NCBI RefSeq assembly: GCF_964199755.1
Contig: NC_133901.1
Coordinates: forward strand, 50,069,324 to 50,133,323
Direction: 5' to 3'
Length of the DNA stretch: 64,000 nt
Source of the DNA: Larus michahellis
Taxonomy: Eukaryota; Chordata; Aves; Charadriiformes; Laridae
Shown here: piece after piece, positions 1 to 11,720 of the stretch
How the letters are laid out: the number at the start of each line of letters is the position of its first letter
How positions within the stretch are numbered: position 1 is the first letter of the stretch
Translations under genes and position numbers: made by a program
The notes under the pieces: model-generated
Databases searched by the model: none
What the model was told of the DNA's origin: nothing
What the model saw: only the letters and a program-made list of their open reading frames with translations

Positions 1-545
1 CATCTTGCCCTACTCTTTCTCACTCTTGCACAACTGAGCCTGCTGCAGTGCAACCCTACATCATCGTCTAGTTGGCTGTTGTCCTGGCCTCGCTCTGTCC
101 TCATGCCATGGTTAGTGTAATGTAATCATTACCTTTGGTTCTGGAGAGCGAAGGTGCTCCTGCTAAGTAAATGTTTACGAACACTGATGGAGGCTAACAT
201 TAGGGAAGAGTGAGAGAAGCACTGTTTAAAGTCTTATTTCTTTTTTATGTATTTTAAAACAGAAAGTTGTTCCTGAGAGAAGCAGCTGATGAGTATTTTT
301 CCTTCACCAGGCTGTGATCAAAGGTAAGTGCAGAATCTTTTGCATTTTTATGGGCTGACATCTCTGGATTTGGTGAGGGGAAGAGCTTGCTTAAGTCCTT
401 TTGAGTGGTCTCATGTCAAAATAAGAGGCAAGGAGTCAGGTAGGAGGAGGAGACTAGACTTGTATGCTGCGGTGTGAAGTTGCACTCCTCCTTCCGCCCC
501 TTAGAATGATTTCAGAGGAAACAATTCCATGTGTCTTGTCTTCAG

Positions 546-623
546 TTGCACAGTTGTCAGCATGAAGTGGCAGATGAATTAGCTTGGATCAGAAAGGAAT
601 TTCTGATGCAGTTCCTGAGTGAG
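546..623 (+). other. Exon-like segment, unidentified
   Basis: A pyrimidine-rich tract ending in TTCAG at 541-545 precedes 78 nt (26 codons, phase 0 at both ends) that are open in only one frame. The segment ends in GAG followed by GTAGGA, a plausible donor. The encoded peptide has a normal-looking helical composition (ELAWIRKEF in the middle), but I do not recognise a family. A possible continuation follows the TTTCAG at about 1152-1157, where the same phase stays open for 27 codons to a TGA. This could be the 3' end of an upstream + strand gene, a decayed exon, or chance: 26 open codons in one of three frames is not rare. Confidence 0.22.
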
Positions 624-1599
624 GTAGGACCGGGTGGTTGCTTACTGCTAAATACTACTTTCTTTAAATGGAGTTACTACTTCCATACCTTGTGGGCAAA
701 ATCTGGGGCAATGTTGTTCAGTATCCATTAACTCTGCCTTTGAAAAGGAATGGGAAGGATATGGGCTAAAAAGCTTTTAGTTTCAAATTTTGCATTTCAC
801 AGACTCTCTGACCTGTGCATAACAGCTGTAAGATCCCTTTGGGAATGACTATATTTACATTGCTCCCAGCATACTGGAACTGCATTCATGACTTATACCC
901 ACAGGAAATATCATAAATGTAATTAAAAATAGAAATATTGGGTTGGTCTAAATTCTGTGCTGAAGGAAAGGATTCCTACTTTTTTCGCCTTAGTTCTGTC
1001 TGGATGAATAGTGAGGGAAGGTTATTCTTGTGGAGTTTATTTAGGACATATGTTTGAATACTGCACTCTAATGTAGCAAAAAAGCACCAGTCCTGTTGAG
1101 GTGCCTGACACAAAACTTGCAGAGATTGAGGCTCCTATGACATTTATGGATTTCAGGTGCTGCAGTACTTGCAAAAAGGCCAATCCCGTCTTCAGAGTGG
1201 AAGTTCCTGCAGTCAGTGTGGTGGAAGAGGGATGATGTGATAAAGTCTTGCCTCCATTGAAAGGTCCCTAGAGTCTTTGCTTGGAAAGAACAGAGATTAT
1301 TTGGTTTTGTGTGTGTGCTGGAGAAGTCTGGTTGAAATGCTTTTTCGTGCCTTGAAGAGTGTTCTCTGTCATACAGATACCTCAGATTGCTTGATACAAG
1401 CAGACTGTTAGGGCTTCAGCTGTGCATAAAATGAGGGCAAAAAATGACAAATGAGGATGGAATGGCACATTCCTTATGCAAGTAGACTGGGTTTATAAAA
1501 AGGAAATTGCAGGAGGTGGAGTTCCAACGTACAGAAACTCGGGTGGTGAGGAAAGGTGGACATGCTAAAACGAGGACTTCAGACTCTTTGAGTCCTACA

Positions 1600-1836
1600 C
1601 ACAGTACAGCTCTAAACTTCCACTGTCTGTCAACCGGAGGCTGAACTTTAACCCTAATTTTCCTGGGAAGCCATAGACAAGTTTGATACTGTTGTCCAAA
1701 TGAAAGATTTCTCCCAAGGATGGTCTCTATGCAGCTCACACTTTCTTTTGGCAGCTCCTCCCCAAGCCCACTCACAGTGCAGCTCTATGCTTTCTCTCAA
1801 CCCTAACCCTGAGTTTTCTGGAGACACATAGGCAAG
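1600..1836. repeat. Degenerate direct repeat, two copies
   Basis: Two stretches, about 1600-1681 and 1773-1836, share the ordered blocks ACAGTRCAGCTCTA, a TCAACC block, an AACCCTAA block, a TTTTCCTGG/TTTTCTGG block and CATAGRCAAG. They differ by small indels. They look like an old local duplication with a period of about 170 nt. The CCCTAACCCT string in the second copy resembles telomere sequence but is too short to count as an interstitial telomere. Confidence 0.4.
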
Positions 1837-2654
1837 GGTCCACAGGCATTAGTCAGATAAAAGGATTTTGAAGGTCTGGAAAAGAGGTAGGACCTACGTA
1901 GCTGCTGTGCCCTTGTTTTCATAGCTCATATTTCCAGTGTGATTCAAATAGTAAATCTTGTCTCCTGTAAACTTTTTGTTGTCAATTTTGCAGGTGTGAT
2001 TTGCAGAGACTAAGAAAGGAGCAAAAATAACTTGAAACACGTGATAAAGGGTTTTATACTTGCAGTAGAGGATTAGGGTTGTAATAGAAGCCAGGGCTTC
2101 TACTCAAGAGTAGAAACAGAATCAATTAAACAAAAACTTGGGATGAAGTAGAATGAGTGTAATGACGACATTAGCATTCTGTCCAGCTTGAATAGATGTG
2201 TAATTCCAGAGACACTTGGTGTAATATTCACATGAGAAATTGATAAATATTTATAATAAGTGAGGGAGTGAAAATATTAGTGGAATGCTTCATATATTCT
2301 ACTAATGTCGATGTATATGTGACATTATGGCTAGAACGGCAAAGGGAGAAGAATGTTTGATTTCAGGTACAGCCAGAGTAAATTGCTACTGCACCTTTGA
2401 TTTCATTGGCACAAAGGCTAGGAAATGGGGAAAGACAGCAAAAAATGTAGAAACGATAGCAGGTTGAGAGGGGACCATGTAGTAGAATATATAGCCAGGT
2501 AGGCTACATAGAACCCATTTCACTGTACACAAAAGTAAGAGTTATTGGAAACCGTAAGTTATTGTTACTACCTTAAAAGTGGACTTTGGGCTTTCTTTGT
2601 GCTAACCCATCCTTAGCAATTCTTACTGGTTAATAATGTTTTAATGTTTCCTGC

Positions 2655-4632
2655 AATGAGATGCCTGTGCCTACCACCTTTGGAAGAAGGGTCAGGCAAC
2701 TCAGGAGGAGTACAGAGATCTCGTTAGGTTATACAGAGAGAAAATTAGGAAGGCAAAAGCCCAGCTGGAGCTCAACTTGGCCACTAACATTAAAGACAAC
2801 AAAAAAAGTTTTTATAAATACATCGACAAAAAAAAAGCCAGGGAGAATCTCCATCCCTTACTGGATGCGGGGGGGAAAGTTGCAACCAAGGATGAGGAGA
2901 AGGCTGAGATACTTAATGCCTTCTTTGCCTCCGTCTTCAATAGTCAGACCAGCTATCCCCAGGGTGTTCAGCCTCCAGAGCTGGAAGATAAGGATGGAGA
3001 GCAGAACAACCCACCCGTAATCCAGGAGGAAGTAGTCAATGATCTGCTTCTACAGCTAGATGCACATAAGTCTATGGAGTCGGATGGGATTCACCCAAGA
3101 GTACTCAGGGAGCTGGCGGGAGAGCTCATCAAGCCTCTCTCCATCATTTATCAACAGTCTTGGTCACCAGGGGAGGTACTAGGTGACTGGAGGGTGGCTA
3201 ATGTGATGCCCATCTACAAGAAGGGTCAGAAGGAGGATCTGGGGAACTACAGGCCTCTCAGCCTGACCTCGGTACCCCGAAAGATCATGGAGAGGATCAT
3301 CTTGAGTGAGCTCTCACAGCAAGTGCAGGGCAGCCAAGGGATCAGGGCCAGCCAGCATGGGTTTAGGAAAGGGAGGTCCTGCTTAACCAACCTGATCTCT
3401 TTCTATGACCATGTGACCCACCTTCTGGATGCGGGGAAGGCTGTGGACGTTGTCTATCTGGACTTTGGTAAGGCCTCTGACACCATCCCCCACAGCATTC
3501 CCCTGGAGAAGCTGGCGAATCATGGCATAGACAAGTGTACTCTTCGCTGGGTTAAAAACTGGCCAGATGGCCGTGCCCAGAGAGTTGTGATTAATGGGGT
3601 GAGATCCTCTTGGCGGCCGGTCACCAGTGGTGTCCCTCAGGGCTCAGTTCTGGGGCCAGTTTTGTTTAATATCTTTATCAATGATCCGGATGAGGGGATT
3701 GAGTGCACCCTCAGTGAGTTTGCAGAGGACACCAAGCTGGGTGGGATCGTTGATCTGCTTGAGGGTAGGAAGGCTCTACAGAGGGACCTGGACAGGCTGG
3801 ATGATGGGCCAAGGCCAACTGTATGAGGCTTGATAAGGCCAAGTGCCAGGTCCTGCATTTCAGTCACAACAACCCCAAACAACGCTACAGACTTGGGGAA
3901 GAGTGGCTGGAAAGCTGCCCGGCAGAAAAGGACCTGGGGGTGCTGGTGGACGGCCAGCTTAACATGAGCCAGCAGTGTGCCCAGGTGGCCAAGAAGGCCA
4001 ACAGCATTCTGGCTTGTATCAGGAATAGCGTGGCCAGCAGGAGCAGGGAAGTGATGGTGCCTCTGTACTCGGCACTGGTGAGGCCTCACCTCGAGTACTG
4101 TGTTCAGTTCTGGGCCCCTCTGTACAAGAGGGACATTGAGGCGCTGGAGCGTGTCCAGAGGAGAGCTACCAGGCTGGTGAGGGGTCTGGAGACCAGGTCA
4201 TATGAGGAGAGGCTGAGGGAGCTGGGCTTGTTTAGCTTGGAGAAGAGGAGGCTGAGGGGAGACCTCATTGCCCTCTACAGCCACCTGAAAGGAGGCTGGA
4301 GAGAGGTGGGTGTTGGCCTCTTCTCCCAGGTGAATAATGACAGGACCAGAGGAAATGGTCTGAAGTTGGGGCAGGGGAGGTTTAGATTAGATATTAGGAG
4401 GAATTACTTTACTGAAAGAGTGGTCAGCCACTGGAACGGCCTGTCCAGGGAGGTGGTTGAGTCACCATCCCTAGAGGTATTTAAGAAACGTGTAAATTTG
4501 GCACTTCAGGGCATGCTGTAGTGACAGAGATGGTATGGGGTTTTTTTGTGTGTGTATGGTTGGACTCGATGATCTCAAAGGTCCTTTCCAACCATGAAGA
4601 TTCTATGATTCTATAATTCTATGATTCTATAA
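2655..4632 (+). mobile_element. CR1 non-LTR retrotransposon, 5'-truncated
   Basis: This is a 5'-truncated chicken repeat 1 (CR1) LINE. It begins inside ORF2, shortly before the reverse transcriptase region, and runs to the element's 3' end. The 3' part has the conserved CR1 tail (GACTCGATGATCTCAAAGG at about 4563, then CCTTTCCAACC) and closes with ATTCTATG/ATTCTATA octamers at about 4600-4632, the known CR1 terminus, in place of a poly(A) tail. The endonuclease-coding 5' half is absent, as in most CR1 copies, and no target-site duplication is expected. The copy lies in the same orientation as NDST2 and is not functional (see the ORF2 entry). The exact 5' boundary is uncertain by about 20 nt. 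Confidence 0.95.
2657..4521 (+). pseudogene. CR1 ORF2 reverse transcriptase remnant
   Basis: This remnant encoded the CR1 reverse transcriptase and the region after it. The first frame is open from about 2657 to the stop at 3824-3826. It shows the usual CR1 blocks: [42 protein letters not shown], motif A ([11 protein letters not shown], normally DFSKAFDT), [14 protein letters not shown], and motif C near 3719-3736. In motif C the first catalytic aspartate of the usual FADD is glutamate (FAEDTKL; codon 3725-3727). Homology then moves to another frame between about 3797 and 3805 and continues ([45 protein letters not shown]) to a stop at 4519-4521. The frameshift, the altered motif C and the missing endonuclease make it inactive. 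Either visible open frame alone is only part of this one decayed ORF. Confidence 0.93.
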
Positions 4633-7600
4633 TATCCCACGGTTAAATTACATAAAAAGTGAGACACTGTTATTTTTGCAGGTTACTTTTCAATAAAACT
4701 TTGTTTTACTAGAAGTCTTTATTTTCCTGTGAGATACCTCAACTCTGTTCAGTTGTAGCAGAAGCAGAGGGACAAGTAACGCCTTTTTTCTTCCATTACT
4801 TTTTTTTTCTGGTTCCTGTGTCTGTTTTGTTCTGTCAGTTGGTTCTACTTGGTTTTCTTTGCAGTCACCAGTTCTGCATCTCCTTGCCCGAGTCAGGTTA
4901 TAGTAACCAATCCATCTGAAACTTGTGGAATTGATCTATTGTATAAATGAGGTCCTGTCATTGAAACATCTCCAGGGGTATGCTGGTTTACTTAGATGGT
5001 GTGTCTTCATGACATCATGCCACATTTATGCAACAGAGATGAATTCTAGTGCTTGGACAGGATTTGGTCTTAAACATTTTAATTAGTTTATTGGACTGAC
5101 GTTCAAGAGAACTGGCAAGTTAGTGGTGGATGTTTGCCAGTTAGCGTTTACATCATTTTTAAAGATTGGCTGTTCCTGAAGATGAACCTGTTGAGTATTA
5201 AAGATGAATTAAAAAATGAAATAACTGTCTCAAATTGTAGGCACTACTCAGTGTAAAGACTGTGTAAGGCTAGCAACCTGCATGGCAACACCTACTAACC
5301 TCATTATCCTTTCCTCCATATAAGCTTACTTTATCCCCAAGTGGGCTTTAGAGATCTTCTGTAAGATCAGAAATGTGAGCACAGCTGAACACAGACAAAA
5401 AATTAATTACAAAGCAGAAGGGCACGACTTAGGGTGCTCTGGCAGGGGCATGTTCCTCTCTTCTGAATGTATCATCTATTTGTCAATTGAATGGTTTAAC
5501 TCTGGCCCTTTTCACACCCTTCTTGCCATGCATTTTAAATGAATATAATCTTACGGTTGGGGAATGCTGTGTTCAGTACATCAAGAGCTTTTTTTCTACT
5601 TTAATGTGGAAGACGAAAAGTAACACATTACCATTAAGTTTTCTCCTATAAATGCAAACACATGTTCTTCCTTTCTTTCACCTTCTTCCACAAAATGATT
5701 CATGTGCTTATATATTACAAAACTCTAATAGTCTCTCAGATTATATTTTCTGTACCTGTCATTAAAGCTGTTTTTAAAGCTAAGGCCCTCACCAAACTGC
5801 CAAGATCTGTCCTAAGGCCACGCTTCAGGGCTTGGAAATCAACTTAGGTTGTGGTTACGGGCAACTTGGAGGGCTTCCCAGAAAGGGCCTGTCCAGTCAC
5901 CAGTTACAAGAGATTAATATTGTTTCCATTGATTTTTAAATCTGTTTCTGCAATCACTATGCACCAGCCTTTTGTCAGGGCACAGCAAGGGCCAGCAGCT
6001 GAGACAAGCCAGGAGGAAAGGGTGACCCCAGCGCAGGCAGTGCCCTCACCGATGGAGCACAGTCCCACAGGCAGAGCTGGGTGCTGGTAACAGGGTCTGT
6101 TGACAGTCCCAGGCACGATGGAGCGGTGAGGCTCCATCCAGGAGTTTAAAAGTCAGGGCTGGAGACAAACCTACAGCATGGGTCCAAAGTACACTGAGGA
6201 CACAGGTCCAAAGACAGGGCTGGATACAAGCTACAGCGTATATATGAAGGGTCTTTCCAGGAGACAAGCTACCTACAGCGTAAGACAGTCCAGGAGACAG
6301 GGCCCAGAGGCAGGGCTGCAGACAGGTACACCTGCAGCAAAGTTCAGGCAAAGAGCAAAGGCCCAGGCCTGAGCTTAAATGGGGATGCTGGGACATAGGC
6401 AGAGGGGGTGAGTGGAGGTCCCACATGAGACTGGTCTGAACCATTAAGGGCTGATGGTGCCCTCAGGGTCCTGACACCTCCAGCTCCTTAGTGGGACAGA
6501 TGAAAGGTTGCTTGCTCTGTATGCCATCATCTCTCACAAGTTTTAATGATATAACTGGTACCTGTAACAGAGCCTCTTTGTTTCACAGAAGGGGAAGAAG
6601 AGGGTTTTCCCTCATGTGCTTATTCTGACCCCAGAAATTCTTGTCATCCTTCAGATAGGCAATTCATTCCAAACAGGGTGGATGGGTTGGATGATGGCTC
6701 ACTTGTCTCCTGGTAAAAGAGACAGAGGTATGTTTTTAGGAATACAAACCTTTTATTGTTTTTTGTTTGTTGTTTTTTTCCCCTTAATCCCAAAGTCAAC
6801 TACAAGTAGACCTTCTCAAGAACTATTCTTGTTTTCTATTTCAGTGGCAAGCCAAAAAAAAAAAGGATAATATGACAGAGCTATTTTTGATTGAATTTCA
6901 GGGAGGGTAGATTTCACCAGTGGCAACATAAACGTTCAAGCCAGCTAGAAATTTACCAAAATTTGTGGAAATTAAATGAGCTACCCTGCTACACAAGTCT
7001 GCAGGGTCCATCTCCTTTCTCAGCCCCCATCCCTGCCTCAATTCTGGCAATGTTCACGTTAGGCCAGTAAGCTATTGTTGGGTTTAGTTACAGGCTTCCT
7101 TGTGCTGTGGAGTGGATCTCTGTTAACCTTAGTTAAAGGGGAAATTCAGAACAGGAAGCCGTTCCTCTGTTAACAAACAGATATTGGCTGGGTTAAATGC
7201 ATCCTTAAATCTTCTCCTGTCCCTTCTGTGGCTGCTAAAGAGAATGAGAAGTTTTCCCTCCTCCCGTGATGATCCCCAGAAAATCTGCTTTGTGTCCAAG
7301 TATCTTGATGAGAAGAGCTAAGGTATTCTAGATTCTTCTTTAATATTTGGGTGAGGAAGGAGGGAGGAACTCAAAAGAAACTAATTTTTTGCAGGTTCTT
7401 AGTGCAGTATTAAAGTATTTCAGTAGTGATCTATCTTTGCTAGTATTTTTCCAGTGAAATTTACACACAAACATGTTTGGTCTTCACTGGCTCCAGTAAG
7501 AATTTCAAGATTTATGGGACTGGCCACAGCGTATCCTGTGTGTTGTCTCTACCTGTAAAATATAGTAAAGTAAATTAGTGAAACAGTGGGCACAGCCCTG

Positions 7601-10600
7601 GGGGACAAGATCTGTGCATAGAGGAGACTGGTGTGTGCAAGGCTGAAGAACTGGGTGAGAAATTCTTGTTTGGTACATACATTACTGTAAACCACAGTAG
7701 ATTTGTTATGTGTTTCTGTCTGGAGGTTAAGAATTGTTGGGGGATAGCACTGTCAACACTACCGTGCCTCGGTGGCGTACAACTAAGTCTGATCAAGAAA
7801 ATTTTTCAAAGAATGTATTAAACAAACAGATATCTCTCTATGTTTTGGTAGTTCCAGAACTGTTTAGGCCCTGTCCATTTCTCAAGAGCACTCGGTGTAA
7901 ATAGAATCCTAAACCTGAGATATTTTGAAAAAAGTGTAACAAAAGCGTATGTCCTTCTGACATGGCAAGGCATGAAAAAAGTGTTTTGCCTAGCCATTTA
8001 AAGTCATCGTAAAGGTCCAAGTAAACACCTTGTAGTATAGCCCAATGAACGGGAGGCATCAGAGAGGATCATTGTATGTCCTTTGGGGAATGAAGTCAGG
8101 ATTTCAATATAGGTATGTTAGAAGATTTGCTTGGACAGTGGGATTTTGCTCCTTTTTATTTAACTTTTCAAGATTGGGTTGTTTTCAAACTAAGGCCACT
8201 TATTTCAAACATATTTACTTTGATACTGTATAGCCTTTTAAGCTACTGATACAAAGCACAGCAAGAGGTTTGGGTCCAACCAACATCCTGGAAATTATGC
8301 CATTTCACAGTAAGGAGGAAATACTGCAAATAATGTTAATATTTTTGTAACAACCACCATTCTTACTTTAGATATAGAGACCGTAAAAGGCCTCTTTCTT
8401 TCTCCGAATAGTTGGTTCTGTTTTTCTGGTGGGTTTTCCAGATTATGAGTCTTAGAAGCAGAGGAAAGGTACAGGCTGGTCCAGAAATGCTGCAGCAGGC
8501 GTGTGATTTCAGCCAGTGACAGAAGACTGAGACTTTTATCTGAACCATGACTAGACATTTTGAGTTTGCTTTCATCTTTCTGGGCATTACCCTAACAAAA
8601 GTTCCTTTTAAAATCTGTTTTAATTCACGGATGTACAAAAATTGCCTAATAAAGATACTGACACCTTTACAGTGATTTAAAGCTGCTGCTGATTGGTTTG
8701 TTTTTCTTGGTAACCATTCTGTGGACGCCTCAGATATAGTCTGCTGATCCTGGTGGGAAACCTCTGCTCTGGTGTTGTATAATTCTGCAGCTGTGCTTCT
8801 GCTCTCACGACAATGATTAAAATACATTGAGTAGTGAATACAAACATCACGTAATGGTGTCAGAAAAGCCTTATTGTATATCATAGCCAGCACAGGGAAT
8901 GTTGTAGAGAGACCTACATGGTTATCCCAATCTTCATGACCGGGGAAGCTGTCTGGGAAGGGGAGACTGTACTTGCAATGTGCAGCAGTAGGGGCTGTCT
9001 CTCTTAACTGGTAGCAACACCCAGCATTTCTCCCGTTGTTTCCAGGGCTCTCTGGAGACCGTCACCACAAAGTGATATTGAGCAGAACTACAGTTTGCGT
9101 CATGCCAGGGTAGTTAGGCCTGACTGCTCAGGAAAATGTCACTGAAATCCCACTCTAACTACCTGCTAGAATGAGGACATAGTTGATGTACTTGCCTCCA
9201 AGTGATGCTTAACAGCAATTGAGCTAAATTTTTCCCTGCTTGACATTGATCTGGGGCATAGTGTGGAATAGTTCTGGGTGCCGGGGGGGAGTGGGGAAGG
9301 GTGGGAGGTTTGGGTAGGAATAATGGAGGAGAGGAAATCTAGCCTCTGAGAGAGATACTGAAGTTGTGACTTTAGGCAGTGAGCAAAAGTTAATTGTCTT
9401 CATATACATGGAGCAGCAGTAATTCTTCTCTCTAACATTTTATAAGTGAATAAATTTGAAAAGACTACCAGCAAGTGTCCAATAAACCTGAATCTCTATA
9501 AAACACTGGAGACTGGAGAAAAATGTATTAAGTGTATGGTGAAAATTCATCACGAAAATTTTGGTTACTCTAAAAATCAGTCCTTTGTTGTGTGGAGTCA
9601 GGGTTTTCTGTCGTCTTTGTGATTAGTGGAGTATCAAGAGATTTCCAACATCTGCTTTTTGCATACTGCAGCTTGAATGGAAAGGGTTTGTTTACTGGCA
9701 TAGAGAGGAGCTGGAAGCTAAAAATTTAAATGGTTTTAGGTTATGTATAAATGAAAATTTTGTCAGCGTCATCCATCTGCAGTTCACAAAGAGGCTTGCA
9801 AACTTGCAGTGCTGCATTGTAGCATGACATGTATGTGAGAAGGTTTTTTTAAATGAGGCAGAATAGAGCGTTGTCTCTTCTGTTAGATGTGGAAACCACA
9901 TTTTTCAAAGGTACTCAGCATCCATTTAAGTTTTGTTGATTGATTAGGACAGCAGCACTAGTTTCATGTGTGTAATCCTTATCCCTCAGCACCTTGTCTT
10001 TTATTCGCTGCTTAGCAATAAATATCTTAATGTCTGTGTGCTTTTCTTTCTGAAAGACTTCAGTGCTTTTTTCCGTTTCCATATTAAATAAATGAGTAAA
10101 TAATTTGCTATGGTTTTATAATGTATATTCTAGGATTAAACAACACTGAGTAAATCATTGTGCCATTATAGGACAGAAAGAATATATAATAGTATTCTTC
10201 TGAATTAGTTTTATTGTTAATTCAAAAGGAGAATCATCTACTCATAATAAACAACATCATTTACAACTTTTTCTACCTTAGCTTCTAGAACCTGTTTCTG
10301 TCTTGTCAGAGCAATGAGACAGTAGAAAATACCTTTGAGGCAGACCTTACTGCAGCTACCTGGTCAATTTAACTGTGAGAAGCTAGACATTCTGCAAAAG
10401 CAGGTTAAGTCGTAGTAGGTAACCCTAAGAGCCTGGTAATTGACCCTTGTTACTGATTTTAGTTTTTAGCTTGTTGTTGTCAGGATAAAATTTTAGGGAG
10501 GTGCTTTGTTCACTTTATAACAGAGATGGCACCTGAATCACTGAGGTTGAGGCCTTTTTCAGAGAGCTCTCTAATACCGTGTAACGTTCCATCACATTTA

Positions 10601-11229
10601 AGTTTTCACTGTCTTATTACAGAAGTGTTTGCTATGTGCTGTCAGCTCCTATTAAAATAACTCCTCTAGAGATGTGTGCTAGTGTGTCATCCTGTCTGAA
10701 AACCCTCTTCTCCCAAACCCTGACTGGGAAAGGACACAACTTTGAGCATCCCTAGGGCATTGCATCTTCAAAGAGCAGAGCATGCTGCTGTGGTCAGAAG
10801 TGCCTCCTTTCCTGCCTGCCACTCGGCTCCTCTAGGACACCGTTTTCTATTCTGTTTTAAAGTAGAAAGCCCCTCTTCTGCCAGTCTTTCAGGGATATAG
10901 AGAGAGTGTAGCTCCCCCAGCGCCACTGTGACCAAACACACACTTAGATAGGGACAGAACATAATTTCAGATTTATGTGCTTGTTCTTTTAACATGTTAA
11001 TTTTTTATTAGTGGTGCACAAGAAGGTGATTTTTCTGTGTCCCTCTGCAGATTTATTCCAGTCTCCAGATTCCAGTAATAGTGTCTGAGTATACTTAGCT
11101 GGTGTGCTGTTGGGTTGGTTTGCTCTATCCCCCCCCCAACAATGAGATCAGTTCACTGAGTGAAACTGCGAGCCACATTAGGGCAAGAGATGCAATTTAC
11201 TGCTGCTGAATACATTTACTGAGTGTAGT
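4633..11229. other. Non-coding stretch
   Basis: I see no exon with protein homology. The open frames here are short, of low quality and contradictory between strands. The stretch includes the minisatellite-like block at about 6150-6345. It is probably intergenic or far-upstream NDST2 sequence. Confidence 0.55.
6151..6345. repeat. Degenerate minisatellite
   Basis: About four diverged units of roughly 35-55 nt follow each other (about 6151-6189, 6205-6240, 6255-6287 and 6289-6342). Shared blocks are GGTCCAAAG, CAGGGCTGGA, GAGACAAGCTAC and CTACAGCRT. Unit boundaries are blurred by indels. Part of the motif (GGTCCAAAGTCAGG) also occurs at about 20766, so the block may have grown out of an old dispersed repeat. 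Confidence 0.5.
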
Positions 11230-11239
11230 TTCCCTCATC

Positions 11240-11720
11240 TTGTCAGCCCGTCAGTCTGGAGGCATCCATAAACCTGTGACAGCTTCAGAAGACGAACTCC
11301 GGCAGCGAGCTGTCAGGGTGCCAGGCACTGCTGTCTGTGGGCTGCCTTCCTCCCCTCTCCTCCCTTGCCCGCCCGCCTGCCTCTCTATTTCTCCTTCTCC
11401 CTCCTCTTCTCCCCTGCTCCCCGCCTCCCTCTACCTTACTGACGTGGGTTTAGGTGCTGCTGTTCTCCCTGGCGGTACTTTTTTGGTTTGCTCTTTGATC
11501 CTCTTGCCACTGGAACAAAAGGAGAACCGGCTGCCCGTGGTGCAGCACCTGCCCCTGCAGCCCGGGGGGCGAAGGGGAGGGAAGCGGGGCGCTCCGCATC
11601 CCCGGCTGCCTGCGCCGGCAGTGAGCTGGTTCAGTCACTTCGCTAGAAATGCCTTTGAACTGCTGCCAGATCCCATTGTCTGCCGTGCAAATGGAGTTCA
11701 ACGCCCTGCCGTGATTAGAT
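11240..11720. promoter_or_regulatory. CpG-rich block, candidate NDST2 promoter
   Basis: This is the only clearly CpG-rich block upstream of NDST2. Many CG dinucleotides cluster at 11290-11310, 11365-11430 and especially 11560-11620, inside pyrimidine-rich and GC-rich sequence. A TGACGTGG half-CRE-like motif lies near 11440. A donor-like GGCA|GTGAGC at 11620/11621 could end a first non-coding exon that splices to the NDST2 start exon 17 kb downstream. The position and the same-strand direction fit an NDST2 5' end, but nothing in the sequence proves transcription. The open frame running through the block (11240-11806) has low-complexity leucine/proline-rich translation and looks like a by-product of base composition. 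Confidence 0.4.

Larger units (their letters stand above)
1..2654. other. Gene-poor upstream segment
   Basis: No recognisable gene. The stretch contains one exon-like segment (546-623) and a degenerate direct repeat (about 1600-1836), both listed separately. In human, CAMK2G lies immediately upstream of NDST2 on the same strand. I looked for the CAMK2G association-domain exons and saw none, so if that linkage is conserved CAMK2G must end before this window or only its 3' UTR lies here. Confidence 0.6.

Noticed and set aside
263..323. Small exon-like interval between AAAACAG and AAAG|GTAAGT, or a 13-nt microexon 311-323
   Set aside because: All three frames of 263-323 contain stops, and the 13-nt version does not join in frame to 546-623. 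It could only be a UTR exon, without other support.
1798..1811. CCCTAACCCT, telomere-like
   Set aside because: Less than two full repeats, inside a degenerate non-telomeric duplication.
3637..4089. 150-codon minus-strand open frame
   Set aside because: It is antisense to the CR1 reverse transcriptase and has no independent homology.
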